In this document: positions 12,101-23,152 of the stretch, one piece after another | Position numbering within the stretch: position 1 is the stretch's first letter | How the letters are laid out: each line of letters starts with the position of its first letter | DNA from: Cylicocyclus nassatus | Taxonomy: Eukaryota; Nematoda; Chromadorea; Rhabditida; Strongylidae | Length of the DNA: 64,000 bases | Direction of reading: 5' to 3' | NCBI GenBank assembly: GCA_958299035.1 | Contig: CATQJL010000326.1 | Location: 1,812,232-1,876,231, forward strand | The notes under the pieces: generated by a model | Database searches by the model: none | What the model saw: only the letters and a program-made list of their open reading frames with translations | What the model was told of the DNA's origin: nothing | Program-made: the position numbers and the translations under genes

Positions 12101-14848
12101 TGGCTGATCCGTAAACCGTGAATCTAAATAAATGATTTTCTTTGTGAGTATGGTAAGACATTCCTACAACGAAAGTGTACCCACCAAAAGTTACGGATCG
12201 AGCCGATTTTTGAGATCCTTGTCGAGGGCTCACCGAACCACTTTCTCCGTCCGGATAGTATCCCTAAATTTACATGATAAAAAAGGCCAAAATTCATCAA
12301 GTAAAACGGCAGATGCTATGATATCTGCACTCACCAGAGAATTTCCTGGATACTTCCGCTTGGTCGGGGTGCGGTATGGTGGGACACTCGTACCAAATAT
12401 ATCCATGAGTTTTTTAAAGGCTTCTTGCTTGTGCTCAGGCAGTGACTCAAAAACATCACAGACCAGCAGCTTTCTATAAAATGCCATTAAAGAGTTGTAT
12501 ATGATATATGTTACGAGCAGAAATACAGCCAACTTTTGGTTGGCTGAAAGCGAAGGAAAAAGTCAAATCATTTTGCACGGTCGTCTTTTCACCCCTTCAC
12601 CGTACCTTGCTTCCAAATACATCACCTTTACAGGCTGAATGCAACAAGTTGCAGTGCAACAAACGACTACCGCCGCTATGACACACAACAAAGGTGCTAT
12701 GTAACGAAATTATAGGGTACGCATACAATGTACAGATGCGTGAGCTCAGCCAGATATCCTTCCCATAGGCTTTAACACGCAAGAAAAACAGTAATTCGTG
12801 CGAAAACCACACCAGTGACCGTATCCGACTCCCACGATCTTGATGTGGCGCGCAAAATTTTGACGGTGACTATTTGGTGAACGGTCGCTTTTAACTTATT
12901 GCGCCTACTAGCTGCATTCGTCTTTAGCCGTCCCTGTGTTACTACATAAAAGTATTCTTTGGAAAGAACCTTTCAGCTTCGCATTCATAAAAGGTTTCTT
13001 CATAAACCATTGCAAAGAAGCACCCTTATTCGGCATTTCTTGGCTGATATGTGCTACTCAGTTGATCGAGCGCGGCAGAAGTTAGTCATTCGCATCAAGA
13101 TCCGAGTAGGTCAGTGATGCAATGAAGCTTACTTTCTCTGATCCTCTCTCCAATCACCCTTAGGGTAGGAATTGCGGATGTTGATCGTTGGGGCCCGTCG
13201 AGCCACAGCCACTGGATATTTGGGGGTAAATCGCGTGTCCCTTCCAGCTGATGCTACTGGCTCTAAAAGTATCAAAAAGCTACTGGAGCTACCAGATAGA
13301 TATTTGAAACTCACGAAATTCCTCGACTACAATCTGGCCTGTTTCCGCAAAATTTGGTGATTGTTCTACAAACTGCTGATGTTGAGAAGTCCCAAATCTC
13401 CTTAGGATACGGGGGGCTCTTCGTCTCTGTAATTATACTTACAGATAAATCAATTCTAACAAATGTAGGAAATTCTTGCTAACCTCCACGTTTTCAACAA
13501 CGTATTCTCCGCCGCCTTTGTCGCGAAACTCCCCACTACGAGAAAGCGCTACTAGGGATTCAGCCATGTCGTCTTCCTTAACAGTCTGTACTTAGAGAAG
13601 AGTATAGACGCAAAAGAGAGCAATATTAGCTCTTTTGAGACAAACTGTACCTCCGCGTCAATGTACTCTTCAACATAGTCCCCTTCCATGACCACTTCCT
13701 CAGCCATTTCCGGGACTGGAATCCCATTGTCGTCAACGTACTCAACTTCGACTTCTGAAATTACGCAAACTAAGTCCTGCTCCTAAGGCAACTGTTATGT
13801 AGTCGCGTGCCCAATGTAGATGGATATTGTGGTCAATCGTTTAACTCCTCCTTTCTTACGAAATCTCACTGTCGTCCTTGGTTGTCGCTTACCAACCACG
13901 AACAGTTTTAAATGGAGGAGCAGCGGTGTAGAAGCCCCGCGCTGCGCGATCAAGCATTACGTTACATCGGCGTCATTTCTGCGGCATTTGACTCCAGTCG
14001 GACTGCTACAACCATCCGCATCTAACACGATAATATTCCAATTACTCCAGTGTCGGCTCAACTTCACTACTTAACTAATATTGCTTTTTCAATACGGTCT
14101 AACGCAATTTGCACGCAATACCCAAAATTTTCAAGGTAAAATCTTGGCTCATTTCGTCAACGTTCACAGAACAGCTGATCTGCTCAAAATCGACGTCGAT
14201 GTATCGCTTATTAGTTATTGTTCTCACCCACTTTGTTTTGACTAAACAACTGAAGGCTGTTAAGATGCAAAGATGTGAATCTGAGTGCATTCCCATCCAA
14301 CGTTTACCTTTGAGGTTCGAGGGATGACAAGTTCCAGTTTTCACGCTAGAAGTGGTTGCGTGTTAAACGATGTGTTCAACAGTAGTGCTCAAGCTCTAAA
14401 AGTTGCAATGAAAAAGGAGTTCATACGCTTTCTGACGACGTTGGGTGAGAGCGAAGTCCAACGGAAGCTACCTCGCAGAAAATAGGATCTACGACCACTG
14501 CCCCGGTGTCACAGCCGCTTTGATAAGCATTTCCTATCTACATTTTCTTTTCGTTGTTACACAAACGGTGGAATGCACCACCTCTTTACTAATATTTTGG
14601 TGATTACTTCACTTATAATTCTGTCTCAGACTAAATATACCACCGTGTCGGAATAACACAATAAACCTGCCTTCAGCTCCTTCCAGCATACTATCGTCTT
14701 CAATCAGATCGTGCTCCAAAGGAGTTTCGGTCACATCCAGCTCGAGATCATTGGGCATGGAGGCTTGGGTTTCCTCTATCGGCGTTTCCGTCTCAACTTC
14801 TACTTCGTCAGATGACTTCTGTAGTCGGCCGCGTTTCGGGTACGGCAT
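9137..14848 (-). CDS. C2H2 zinc-finger protein with acidic regions, 22 exons
   Basis: Exons (minus strand, 5' to 3'): 14848-14667, 14345-14308, 13754-13651, 13585-13484, 13426-13315, 13262-13133, 12473-12335, 12263-12185, 12123-11924, 11819-11613, 11560-11423, 11279-11169, 11119-10967, 10918-10785, 10733-10597, 10546-10421, 10352-10098, 10030-9922, 9871-9817, 9765-9499, 9422-9339, 9289-9137. All introns are GT-AG and the total is 3015 nt, in phase throughout, giving 1004 residues. The N-terminus is acidic and E/D/V-rich. A canonical finger C-x4-C-x12-H-x4-H (C473, C478, H491, H496) spans the junction of exons 11 and 12; another CPSC...HH pair lies just before it (about 438-453). After the finger comes a conserved-looking region (about 510-655, with TIEVRYCDYH), then an acidic D/E/H-rich exon (about 698-782) and a P/S-rich basic C-terminus ending KRKKILDV. 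Probably a nuclear DNA-binding or chromatin protein; I do not recognise the orthologue. The 38-nt second exon is the least certain, although it alone restores phase. Confidence 0.85.
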
Positions 14849-14866
14849 TTAGATTCTAAGGATGAA
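14849..14866 (-). promoter_or_regulatory. Putative spliced-leader acceptor of the zinc-finger gene
   Basis: On the minus strand a pyrimidine-rich TTTTCATCCTTAG ends about 7 nt before the ATG. In nematodes an orphan 3' splice site with no upstream exon so close to the start codon is the usual mark of trans-splicing. It supports 14848 as the start. Inference only. Confidence 0.5.
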
Positions 14867-14918
14867 AAGTATGCACGACAACTCTAATGCTGCAGTGAAA
14901 TGCGAATTGCATACAATA

Positions 14919-15175
14919 GGGCTCCTTCATACCCGCAGGACCCGGCGTGCTAGGCGTGCGCCGCTGCAGTCGCAGCGCATATATACGCTCACGGCAGCAC
15001 AGCTCTGCCGGTTATGGATGTATATCTATATATCTGCTGCACGTTCGTGTTCTCTAAAAGTATTCCTTCACAGGAGCGAGCTTATATTTCCGCTGCGTCC
15101 GCAGCGGCAGGACGCGGCGTGCTGCCGCGTGCTGTGGCAGGCTGCTGCATCCTGCGGCGTAGTATAAAGGAGCCC
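14919..15175. mobile_element. MITE with GGGCTCCTT ends, next to the zinc-finger gene start
   Basis: The left end GGGCTCCTTCATACC and the right end (complement GGGCTCCTTTATAC) are inverted repeats, each followed inward by GC-rich complementary blocks (CCGCAGGA / TCCTGCGG). The three bases ATA flank both sides (14916-14918 and 15176-15178), a likely 3-bp target duplication. The interior is rich in GCAGC-type words and has no transposase. It starts 71 bp upstream of the zinc-finger ATG, so it occupies that gene's proximal promoter. The ends resemble those of the 24908-25149 element. Confidence 0.7.
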
Positions 15176-15904
15176 ATAGTCTTTGAAGGAGGCCTGACAT
15201 CACCATGATTACATGTAATTAGAAGTGGAGGGTCACACTTTCACTCAAGAGCCTATGATATGGAAACGGTCAATCAAGTAGTAAAAATCTATCGACATCG
15301 TTTGTGCTAAAGTAATAGATATGACTTGTTTTTATTCACTTCAGCTTATACTTTTCAAAAAGAGAAGCTATATGTAAGCTATAAGGCAGTGCCCTGTTTG
15401 CTTTGGACTGGGACAGAGGAGTGCGCAAGATGAGCATGTGCCTAGCAAAGCAGTCGTCCTCTTTCACAATCTCTTAATCAAAAAGCCTCACGGTGTTGGA
15501 TGCGCTGGCGTGGTTCATAGGCATGGACCATACTTAATCTACTTGATCCTTCGCTATGATCAGTTTTCGTTTGAGCAATAGCGAAATGTTTGGCCGATCA
15601 AGTGGATCAGGTACGACGCGTGCCCTAGTTGCTTGTAAATAAGATCGCATCCAGATCCGAATTTGGTGGAGGTACTCAACGCACACTCGCCATGCTGCCT
15701 GCTTCCACTTTTTTAGTTTTGCCTCCCACTTCTCAACAATATGCTAACGCGCATGGGGTAAACAAATGCTACCGCATAGGCACAGGGTTTACAAAGGTCA
15801 AGCTCCGCAGATTACTGTCTTCTGGTCTTTTCGCTCTACTATTACACATGGTGTGAGGACCAGAAGTCTGCGGAGGTGGTACTTAATTCGCCTAAGTGGA
15901 GTAT
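15176..15904. other. Non-coding stretch with one hairpin
   Basis: No gene was seen. An imperfect hairpin, CCGCAG...TTCTGGTC against GACCAGAAGTCTGCGG, spans about 15804-15876. Confidence 0.35.
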
Positions 15905-16604
15905 TCGTTCCTCTACCCGGCTTACAACGGTGAATACGCGCACCACATTCCCATCGCTCCACTAGTACAGCCTTTGCCCTTCGTCTGGCAGTAGCCTTCA
16001 GGTGGGCTAGATTGCTCGGCGTAGGCATCGCACGCACACGTGAACGAGTTGGAGGGAACGCCGCGTACGCACCGCAATTCGGCCCAGCCGTGAGGGTACG
16101 CCATCTTCAAAATTTTCTATTGCCTTTCTTGCTATTGAGCTGGAGCGCTAGGAGCTGGTATACAGGGGATCAAGTGAGCATGACTACGAAAACATAGTGG
16201 AAAAGGAAGGCTTTTGGTATCGGGACAAAGATGGGGAAGTATTTCACAGAAGTGGAGAACGGCGACCTTTATTACAGTGTATTAACTGGTTGAGCGGAGG
16301 TGGGTAGCTGATACTTTGTATGGAGATGCGACCCTTAGGCACGACAGAATTCAACAGAACTCTGTTAGTACTGACACTGCACCAGGCAAAGCTCCCCACA
16401 CCCTCCTATATTCAGGAGAAAGTGCCGCTGTCGCGAGCGACCGCGGACCGACGAATTCGAAACGCACAAGCGTACCCTGATCGGCGACGCGGCAGCACGC
16501 GCAGTTTTCTCCGCCGAGCGCGACAGCAAGCACGAACTTAGTTTTTTACGCATTTTGAAGCTTCAGATGCCAATCTTAGTACGTTTGTATGTTCCGAATT
16601 CGCT
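15905..16604 (-). repeat. Left half of an inverted repeat pair (with 17953-18390)
   Basis: The stretch 16425-16604, read on the minus strand, matches 17953-18125 on the plus strand: both hold the blocks GCATCTGAAGCTTCAAA, AAGTTCGTGCT, CTGTCGCGCTCGGC, GCCGATCAGGGTACGCTTG and GTTTCGAATTCG in the same order. A second block (15905-16000 minus against 18300-18390 plus, sharing GCGCGTAT.TTCACCGTTGTAA) lies further out on both sides. The spacing between the two blocks differs, so the arms are rearranged. No transposase is visible. Confidence 0.65.
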
Positions 16605-17952
16605 TTCGACAAAGGTTTCCAAACTCGATCAGCATCAAGCAACAAACACAAAGTGGAGCAATCACAGCTTTGTAATGTTGGTGTCTAAAATTTTCAGGTA
16701 CAGCCATGCGCACATATGTAGATGGTTTTGTGATTTCGTCCGCGAATCTCCAAGAAGCTTTCTCCAAGTTTGATTTCTCCGAAATATCACGCAGCGGAGA
16801 AGCATCGTTACAACTGAGGCTCAATTCCCACTAACGGATTTGGTCACTACAAAATGTCACCTTAACTGATTTCAAATGGCCGCACAGACTGAAAAGAGGC
16901 ACTGAATTGCGAAATGCTTGCTCCATCTGCCGGTCAGCAAATTATGTTTGGGATCCTAATTAGAATGAGAATTAGTCAAAGTTGTACATGGTGAAAACGT
17001 GGGGTTGAGCCTCGGTGAGTGACTTCGAGGAGCAACCAAATCGAGAACATAATCGTTGAAAAGGAAAAGGCGAAATATTTATGGTGATTTGTTTCTTTGC
17101 AAATCCACCCCTACCGCGTCTGCAATGTCCTCTAGCATCAAATAATGATCGTCACAGTGAGCAGCCCATGTAAGAAAAACTGGAAAAGAAATTGAAAACT
17201 ATCTTCCACGTTCTGCTATACCCCAAGCTGAAGCAGTTATGTATACACAAAGGCATGCCAGGTCGAAGTAGCTGAATGGTAATCTTCAGAACTAGTCCAC
17301 TCTGAACAGACACCTGATGCGAAAATTTGTGAACTTCGGCGGACCGTCCAAGCACAGCCGCCGCGATTTTTTTTCACAAATAACGAACGGCAATTCGAAC
17401 TTTTCTTCACATAACTTCGCACCCCAGTAACTGATCTGACTTTGTCATAAAGACCCTTACTGTAGTTCCAAGCCTCACACAGTACGTATTGCAGAAACTA
17501 TATTTGTAGAAGTGTAGGACCACAATTGATTTCTGACCAATTCCAGCTTTTGGTGAAAACTACACCCAAAAACCAATTCGAACTTTTCTGCTTTTTACTC
17601 TTACAGACAGGTGAGACCAGAATTGGCAACAAGTTTCAGAGAAGCCGTAACTTCATCAATAACGCTATCGGTAAATTTTCCTTTCGCTTCTTAGTAATGT
17701 TAACAACTAAGTCTATAAATTAAGGCTGAAAAGGATACTTTATCGATGAACAGTCAGCACGTATAACTCCTCTAAACGGTCTTACTTTGCTTCTCACCCT
17801 TGTCATACATCTACTTGACTTTACTGATATTCCACTTTATTGTGGAACACATCACCGGTACGCTAAACGCAAATAGTGCATGCAAAGAAGTCACAAAAAA
17901 CCAAGGATTCCAGTCCTGCCTTTTCTACATGCTCCAATAATCGTGCGCTTGA

Positions 17953-18390
17953 AAGACTGGACGAATTCGAAACACACAAGCGCACTGAAATCGGCATCTG
18001 AAGCTTCAAAGCGTAAAAAAAACCAAGTTCGTGCTCACTGTCGCGCTCGGCAGAGAAAACTGCGCGTCGCTGCCGCGTCGCCGATCAGGGTACGCTTGTG
18101 CGTTTCGAATTCGTCCCGCGGACCAGCATTGCGGTTCTGCAACTGTGCAAATAGGGCACTTTTTCTTCCATACCGTATACAGCAACATATCGCAACTCAG
18201 GACGGAGTTTGTAGATTCTGAGCCAACATGACTTCTTTATGAATAGTGACTCAGCCAGTTCAATGCAGTCGAGCCAAGCGAAAAAGTGTACAGGCTGCTG
18301 CATGACGAAGACGTAGAAGCAGTATTAGTTGAGCGGGCGCGAACGCTGCGCGCGTATCTTCACCGTTGTAAATCTGGCTCCTCATGCGCT
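17953..18390 (+). repeat. Right half of the same inverted repeat pair
   Basis: Counterpart of 15905-16604 in opposite orientation. It begins at CGAATTCGAAACACACAAGCG and itself carries an inverted GAATTCGAAACGCACAAGCG-like word near 18080-18115, so each copy is internally a short inverted-repeat element of about 170-200 bp. Between the two halves (16605-17952) I see no gene. Confidence 0.65.
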
Positions 18391-18849
18391 CTGCAGCTAA
18401 TGAAACCGCAGCAGCAGCCTACACGTATGAGACGCCAGACTAGCCGATCGTCTTGCTTCAGCAAGATGCGGTGCAGTCCCTGTCATTTGGTTTCACGTTG
18501 GAGGCAAACGAAGTCAGCGTGCGCGATTTCGCTACAACAAAATTCTCTCAATGGTAAGGCGTTTTTATCATTCTCTCATACTTATGGAGCTTCTTTATCA
18601 TCTCTCCGAAACTACAGTTGTTGCGAACATCGCAGACGCCACTTCGATTTCCGTCCAACGTGACGCCAAACGACATCAGCTTACTAGTCGCGTCGCATTC
18701 TGCTGAAGCAGGCAGTCGGTTAGTCTGGCGCCTACCTACAGGGCTGTGCGTGATCGCGAAGGGCGGTGAGATTGCGGCCATTGCTCATAAATTAAGCTTT
18801 CTTAATTTCTTCTCCTGCCAAGCACTTTCCTGGGGCGGTACTTATTAAT

Positions 18850-19113
18850 CTTATATATAAAGCTGAATGTCTGTTTGTCTGTCTGTATGTCTGTATGTCT
18901 GTCTGTCTGTATGTGTGTACGTACGTTCCGAATAGAAAATTCCATTTCTGAACCGATCGGGACCAAACTTAGCACACATACACTTTGGGCCCCGGCGGGT
19001 GTCATAGGCCACTTTTCGTCATCGATCGACATCGATTTTATCGATTTTTTGCAAAATTTGAGCTACGGGGCTGGGAGTTGGCACAGGGAGGTAATCGAGC
19101 ATGGATCACCCCC
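18850..19113 (+). repeat. Dispersed repeat copy, plus orientation
   Basis: The copy starts with ATATATAAAGCTGAATG followed by TGTC/TGTA tandem units, then a conserved body (CCGAATAGAAAATTCC, GAACCGATCGGGACCAAAC, CGGGTGTCATAGGC, CATCGATCGACATCGAT, GGGGCTGGGAGTTGG), and stops at about GTAATCGAGCATG. It lacks the usual 3' end because it joins head-on to the opposite-strand copy at 19114. Confidence 0.85.
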
Positions 19114-19318
19114 GTGGGGTGTTGCAAAAAATCGATATCGATCGATGACGAAAAGTAGCCTATGACACCCGCCGGGGCCCGAAGTGTATGTGTGCTAAGT
19201 TTGGTCCCGATCGGTTCAGAAATGGAATTTTCTATTCGGAACATACGTACACACAGACATACAGACATACATACAGACATACAGACAGACAAACAGACAT
19301 TCAGCTTTATATATAAGA
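19114..19318 (-). repeat. Dispersed repeat copy, minus orientation, palindromic with its neighbour
   Basis: Nearly the reverse complement of 18850-19060, joined tail to tail, so the region 18850-19318 is a palindrome of about 470 bp that could form a long hairpin. The microsatellite half is intact and the 3' end is absent. A palindrome of this kind may arise from inverted duplication during replication or from two insertions; the sequence does not decide between them. Confidence 0.85.
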
Positions 19319-19934
19319 TAATATTATCAAAAAAAAGCTCAGATTTGCTCGCATACTGCCGTCGTGATACAATAGCGCAAAAGCATTCGAAAGTTACTTG
19401 CAACTGGGAGGCAACATGAACCAAAAAAGCTTTGCATGTGAGATACCTGGTATCATAGCGCTTGTCATCCGAATCGTATCCGAATGCATCGAGATATTAG
19501 CCGCATATGTCGCGTTTACTTCGCGTGCGACCACTTTCCTGCTGTGCGGCCGTTTGGGATCCGAACCGAATTAGGAGCAAGTATGGCACCATTCATGACG
19601 GGATGTATAATAATCTATGCTAAGATGATGGTGAGTACTAAGGCATATGCAGTTCACTGTTGAAGGCTGAGACTAGCTACTAGCTTCATTTCCAAAGCGT
19701 TTGAGGCTTCGAAGGTCATCCGGAGATGTGCATCAATAGTGTAGGAGCATGGTAAGCATGAGAAAGTGATACTGGTTAAGGAAAGCCTTTCACACTAAGG
19801 GTGAATGTGAAAATATTGCTCTATGAGAAATGACTGAATTGCATATCTATTACTGTATACTGCACCGCCCCTGACCACAGATGCCACAGCAAAGCAACTA
19901 CTTACAACCAATTTACCCGCCCAATGCACGTCAC

Positions 19935-20014
19935 TCATTTTTCCCTCTACAACTTCTCTTCTTCTCTCCTTATCTAACTCATTTTTCCCTCTACAACTTC
20001 TCTTCTTCTCTCCT
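19935..20014. repeat. Two-copy tandem repeat, ~45-bp unit
   Basis: The pyrimidine-rich unit TCATTTTTCCCTCTACAACT... is repeated twice almost without change, the first copy followed by TATCTAAC. Confidence 0.85.
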
Positions 20015-20947
20015 AAGTTCAAGTAATTTTGATGAAGTAGGATGAAGCATGGAATTATCTTCGGAGCAAGACAACGACCCAGAGATACGCGAATGAGATG
20101 ATCACAATCTTCCGTATGAAGCGAATTTAAGCAACATCTGAGGCAATCTCCAAAGGAAGTTAACGGCATCCAGAAAGAAAAATAATGCATACAAAAGGAG
20201 TTAAGCATTCGATCGTAAAAGGCGCCAAAGGAGAGCCGTGTGCGTGTGCCCCAACGCTATCCGACGAACCTCGGCTGCGGGCGGCTGCGTCGCGATCATT
20301 CTGCTACCTCGCCCATCCCGTCCAAAAATGCTCCACAAGGGTGCGATGAGCATGTCTAGATTTTATTAGTTCACTCGCGAGGTTTTTGGTTGATCATTTT
20401 CGAGGATTAGTTGACACTAAACGGTTGTTTGCGAGTAATTTTTGACTTTCGTGAATTATGATGACTTGTCAGTTAGTGGTCAATACTCATGCTCATCGCA
20501 TGTAGCGTGCAAATGCGTGTCGTCCGGACGTCACACAACAGATTGCCCTTCCCCTAGCAGACCTTAAAGAGTACACTTTCATTGCTGAAATCGATACACC
20601 TCCAAATAGCCTCATTTGAACCCTTCTTTGGATTCCCCCTGATCTTTAGTAAGCTACTTTTTATTTAATAAAGCCTAACTCGCAGCTTACCAACCTCGAA
20701 AATCTAGAATCCCAGATCGTTGGCCGTAGGTCGTACCAAGTCGTTAGAACTCTATGAAGTGAGTGGTTAGCAAGCAATAAGCTGCTGCTTCCTCTTCTCC
20801 TGCTGCCGGGATATCTACCGTAGCTAGCGTTGCGGGATGACAAGATGATAGCAAAGAGGTGTATGGCCGATATAAAGGAAAAAGGCAGTCACATTTTTGA
20901 TCGCATTTGCTATCAGTTATGTGATAGGCGGCACGTCGCGAAGGATA
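20015..20947. other. Intergenic stretch, no gene seen
   Basis: No coherent exon series or clear repeat was found on either strand. Confidence 0.35.
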
Positions 20948-21114
20948 GGCCCCGGTCAGACTTCGCTCGAAAGCGCCCAAAAGGGCCCAAATTTCTTAAA
21001 CTCTCTTCATTTCTTTCATCTCTCCTACACACGGGAAAGTGAAGAGACGTTTAAGAAAATTCGGGCGCTTTTTAGCGTTATTGGGTGCTTTTGAGCGAAA
21101 GCTTGGCCGGGGCC
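20948..21114. mobile_element. Short MITE with GGCCCCGG ends
   Basis: GGCCCCGGTCAGACTTCGCTC at the left is mirrored by the complement of GGCCCCGGCCAAGCTTTCGC at the right. A further inner pair (AAGCGCCC / GGGCGCTT, with TTTCTTAAAC / GTTTAAGAAA) extends the stem to most of the 167-bp length. No coding capacity. The target duplication is unclear (left flank ATA, right flank GTA). Confidence 0.7.
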
Positions 21115-22337
21115 GTAATGATTACTGTGTGCGTCAGCTCACCAGAGCTTTGTGCATAAAGTGGATCTGCGCGTAAAAAGTTGACAGGGCCAGGCACGCG
21201 TTGGTTTGGAGGTTTTTAGGAAACGAAGTCCCCCATGACTTCGCGAAATTTTACGAAGTCCCTCTCGACGTGAAAATCAGTAGGGAAGCCCTTATTCAAC
21301 CAAAATAGCAACAAGAAAGCGGAAAAAGCGCATTTTAAGGTATGCAATATAACAAAAAAGCAAAAAGAAAACATTTCGAGTCGATTAAAGGCTCTGCCAT
21401 TGGGTATAGTACCATTTTGATGCTGGGCACTACTTTTGACTCAAAAAAGGGGAGAGGCAACGGTTTGATCCGCTCTCTTCACTATTTGATAGATTTTTGA
21501 CGTTCTAATCATCCAAATCAAAAAGGTACAAAACTTATGTGAACTCTCCGAAATTTATGCTCCGAACCAACCCAGTTGGTTTGGTAGTTGGTCTAGAAAC
21601 CAATAAATTCGAGAACGGTATTAGGACGCATAAGTTTTGGGAACTTTTTACATAACATAGTTTGGGGTAATATTGTATACACATAGCCCAAATTCGGAGC
21701 CATGTGATTGTTTGTGCGCTGTAAACAAGCCATTTGTTTGTTTGAGTCTTGCATTTGAAATTCGCGCGCTTGCGAAAGAACACGTTCAACTCGTGAAACC
21801 TGACATGTTCGTCGTGTTTTTTTTTGGCGCTTCCTCCAGGTCCTCATAAAAACGATGTCCCCGTTGCTTCTAACTCCAAAAACGAAGTCCAGTTTGACCC
21901 CAAACCATCGGTGCCGGATCCTGGTTGAAACCACAGTTTACTGCTTTGTCCTCTCATGGCTGAGTTTGAGCTGAAGCTCAGCTCGACATGAAATGGAGGG
22001 AGTGGCGCAGAGGCGGAACAAATTGGAAGCGGAGATCAGCGCAAATATTGCTATACTTATTTTTGAACAAGTACTTCTGTTCTTAGTTGTTCTATATTTG
22101 ATTGTATTTTGATCTTTTATGTTATAACACTGATTATTCTCATATAGTTCACTTAAGTACCGTATAGCCAATAAATGTTTTCTGATACGATTTACTACGT
22201 ATTGAAGTGGTCCTCGGCCACTTTTTATACTTTAACCTGTCAAGTCTAACGAGTTAGCTATTCTCGGGACTTTATCCCTCTACCCTGTTGTATTACATCT
22301 TAACAGAACAGTTCTTGACTAGATGATTTTATCATTA
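21115..22337. other. Intergenic stretch, no gene seen
   Basis: Only short open frames without family resemblance. No repeat structure was noticed beyond AT-richness. Confidence 0.35.
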
Positions 22338-22606
22338 TCTTATATATAAAGCTGAATGTCTGTTTATCTGTCTGTCTGTCTGTCTGTACGTATGTTCCGA
22401 ATAGAAAATTCCATTTCTGAACCGATCCGGACCAAACTTGGCAAACATACACTTCGGGTCCCGGCGGGTGTCATAGGGTACTTTTCGTCATCGATCGATA
22501 AAACCGGGGCCCGAAGCGTATGTGTGCCAAGTTTGGTCCGGATCGGTTAAGAAATGGAATTTTCTATTCGGAACATACGGCGGAGCTGGGTAAGCCAGCT
22601 AGTATT
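22338..22606 (+). repeat. Dispersed repeat copy with an internal fold-back
   Basis: The first half is a plus-strand copy (microsatellite, CCGAATAGAAAATTCC, GAACCGATCCGGACC, GGGTGTCATAGGGTACTTTTCG, ATCGATCGATAAA). It then turns into the reverse complement of the same body (CGGGGCCCGAAG, CAAGTTTGGTCC, GGAATTTTCTATTCGGAAC), and finally the normal 3' terminus GCCAGCTAGTA follows. This is a second, independent case in the window of the family existing as a palindrome. Confidence 0.8.
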
Positions 22607-22632
22607 ATATATATCAAAATGGGGGACATTAA

Positions 22633-22741
22633 TGGGGAGGGGACCACCGAGCACCCGGGAGGTGCCAGCTCATCTGGAGATTCTGGGCACCGCCCAGTTC
22701 GTAGGGACTGTCGGACCATCTAATTAGTCTGCGTCTCGACA
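22633..22741. repeat. First copy of a ~110-bp direct repeat
   Basis: Shares a 66-bp, nearly identical core with 23622-23730 (GAGATTCTGGGCACCGCCC ... TAATTAGTCTGCGTCTCGAC), preceded in both by a more diverged GC-rich part. The two copies are in the same orientation about 1 kb apart and bracket the MITE at 23153. The family is not recognised; it could be the end of a retroelement or a SINE. Confidence 0.75.
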
Positions 22742-23152
22742 TGTCCATTTCATAGCAAAGGTCGTCCCGAGCTTTCATCGTTGACCATGGCTAAAGAGTA
22801 GGAAATCGTCATCAATACTGCCCATATACCATTTGTTTCGCGGCGGCTGCGATTGAGTGCAGGAAAGTATGGTTGAAACCATTATCGTCATCAAGATAAC
22901 CCATAAACCATTTGGTGTTGTTGCTTCGGTTGAACGCAGGGTTTGTGCTGTTGATCGCTCAGTAGGTTTCGTTGCTGGATCGCTCTTCGCGAATGAGGAC
23001 AGGGGAAAAGGGTTTATTAGAAAGGCACGGCACTCGCATGTCAAGTCCAGGAGGTGCACTCTCCCGACTTGAATCCTTCACCCTGGTTGTTCTGCTTTAC
23101 ATGAACATAACGTTATGACTAGAATCTTTATTATATATATTTATAGATACTA

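Noticed and set aside
18875..19424. Open frames (SVCMSVCLSVC... FRIENSISEPIGTKL...) over the dispersed repeat
   Set aside because: They recur wherever the repeat occurs, in both orientations, and begin in a microsatellite. Listed as a repeat with the peptide noted as a question, not as genes.
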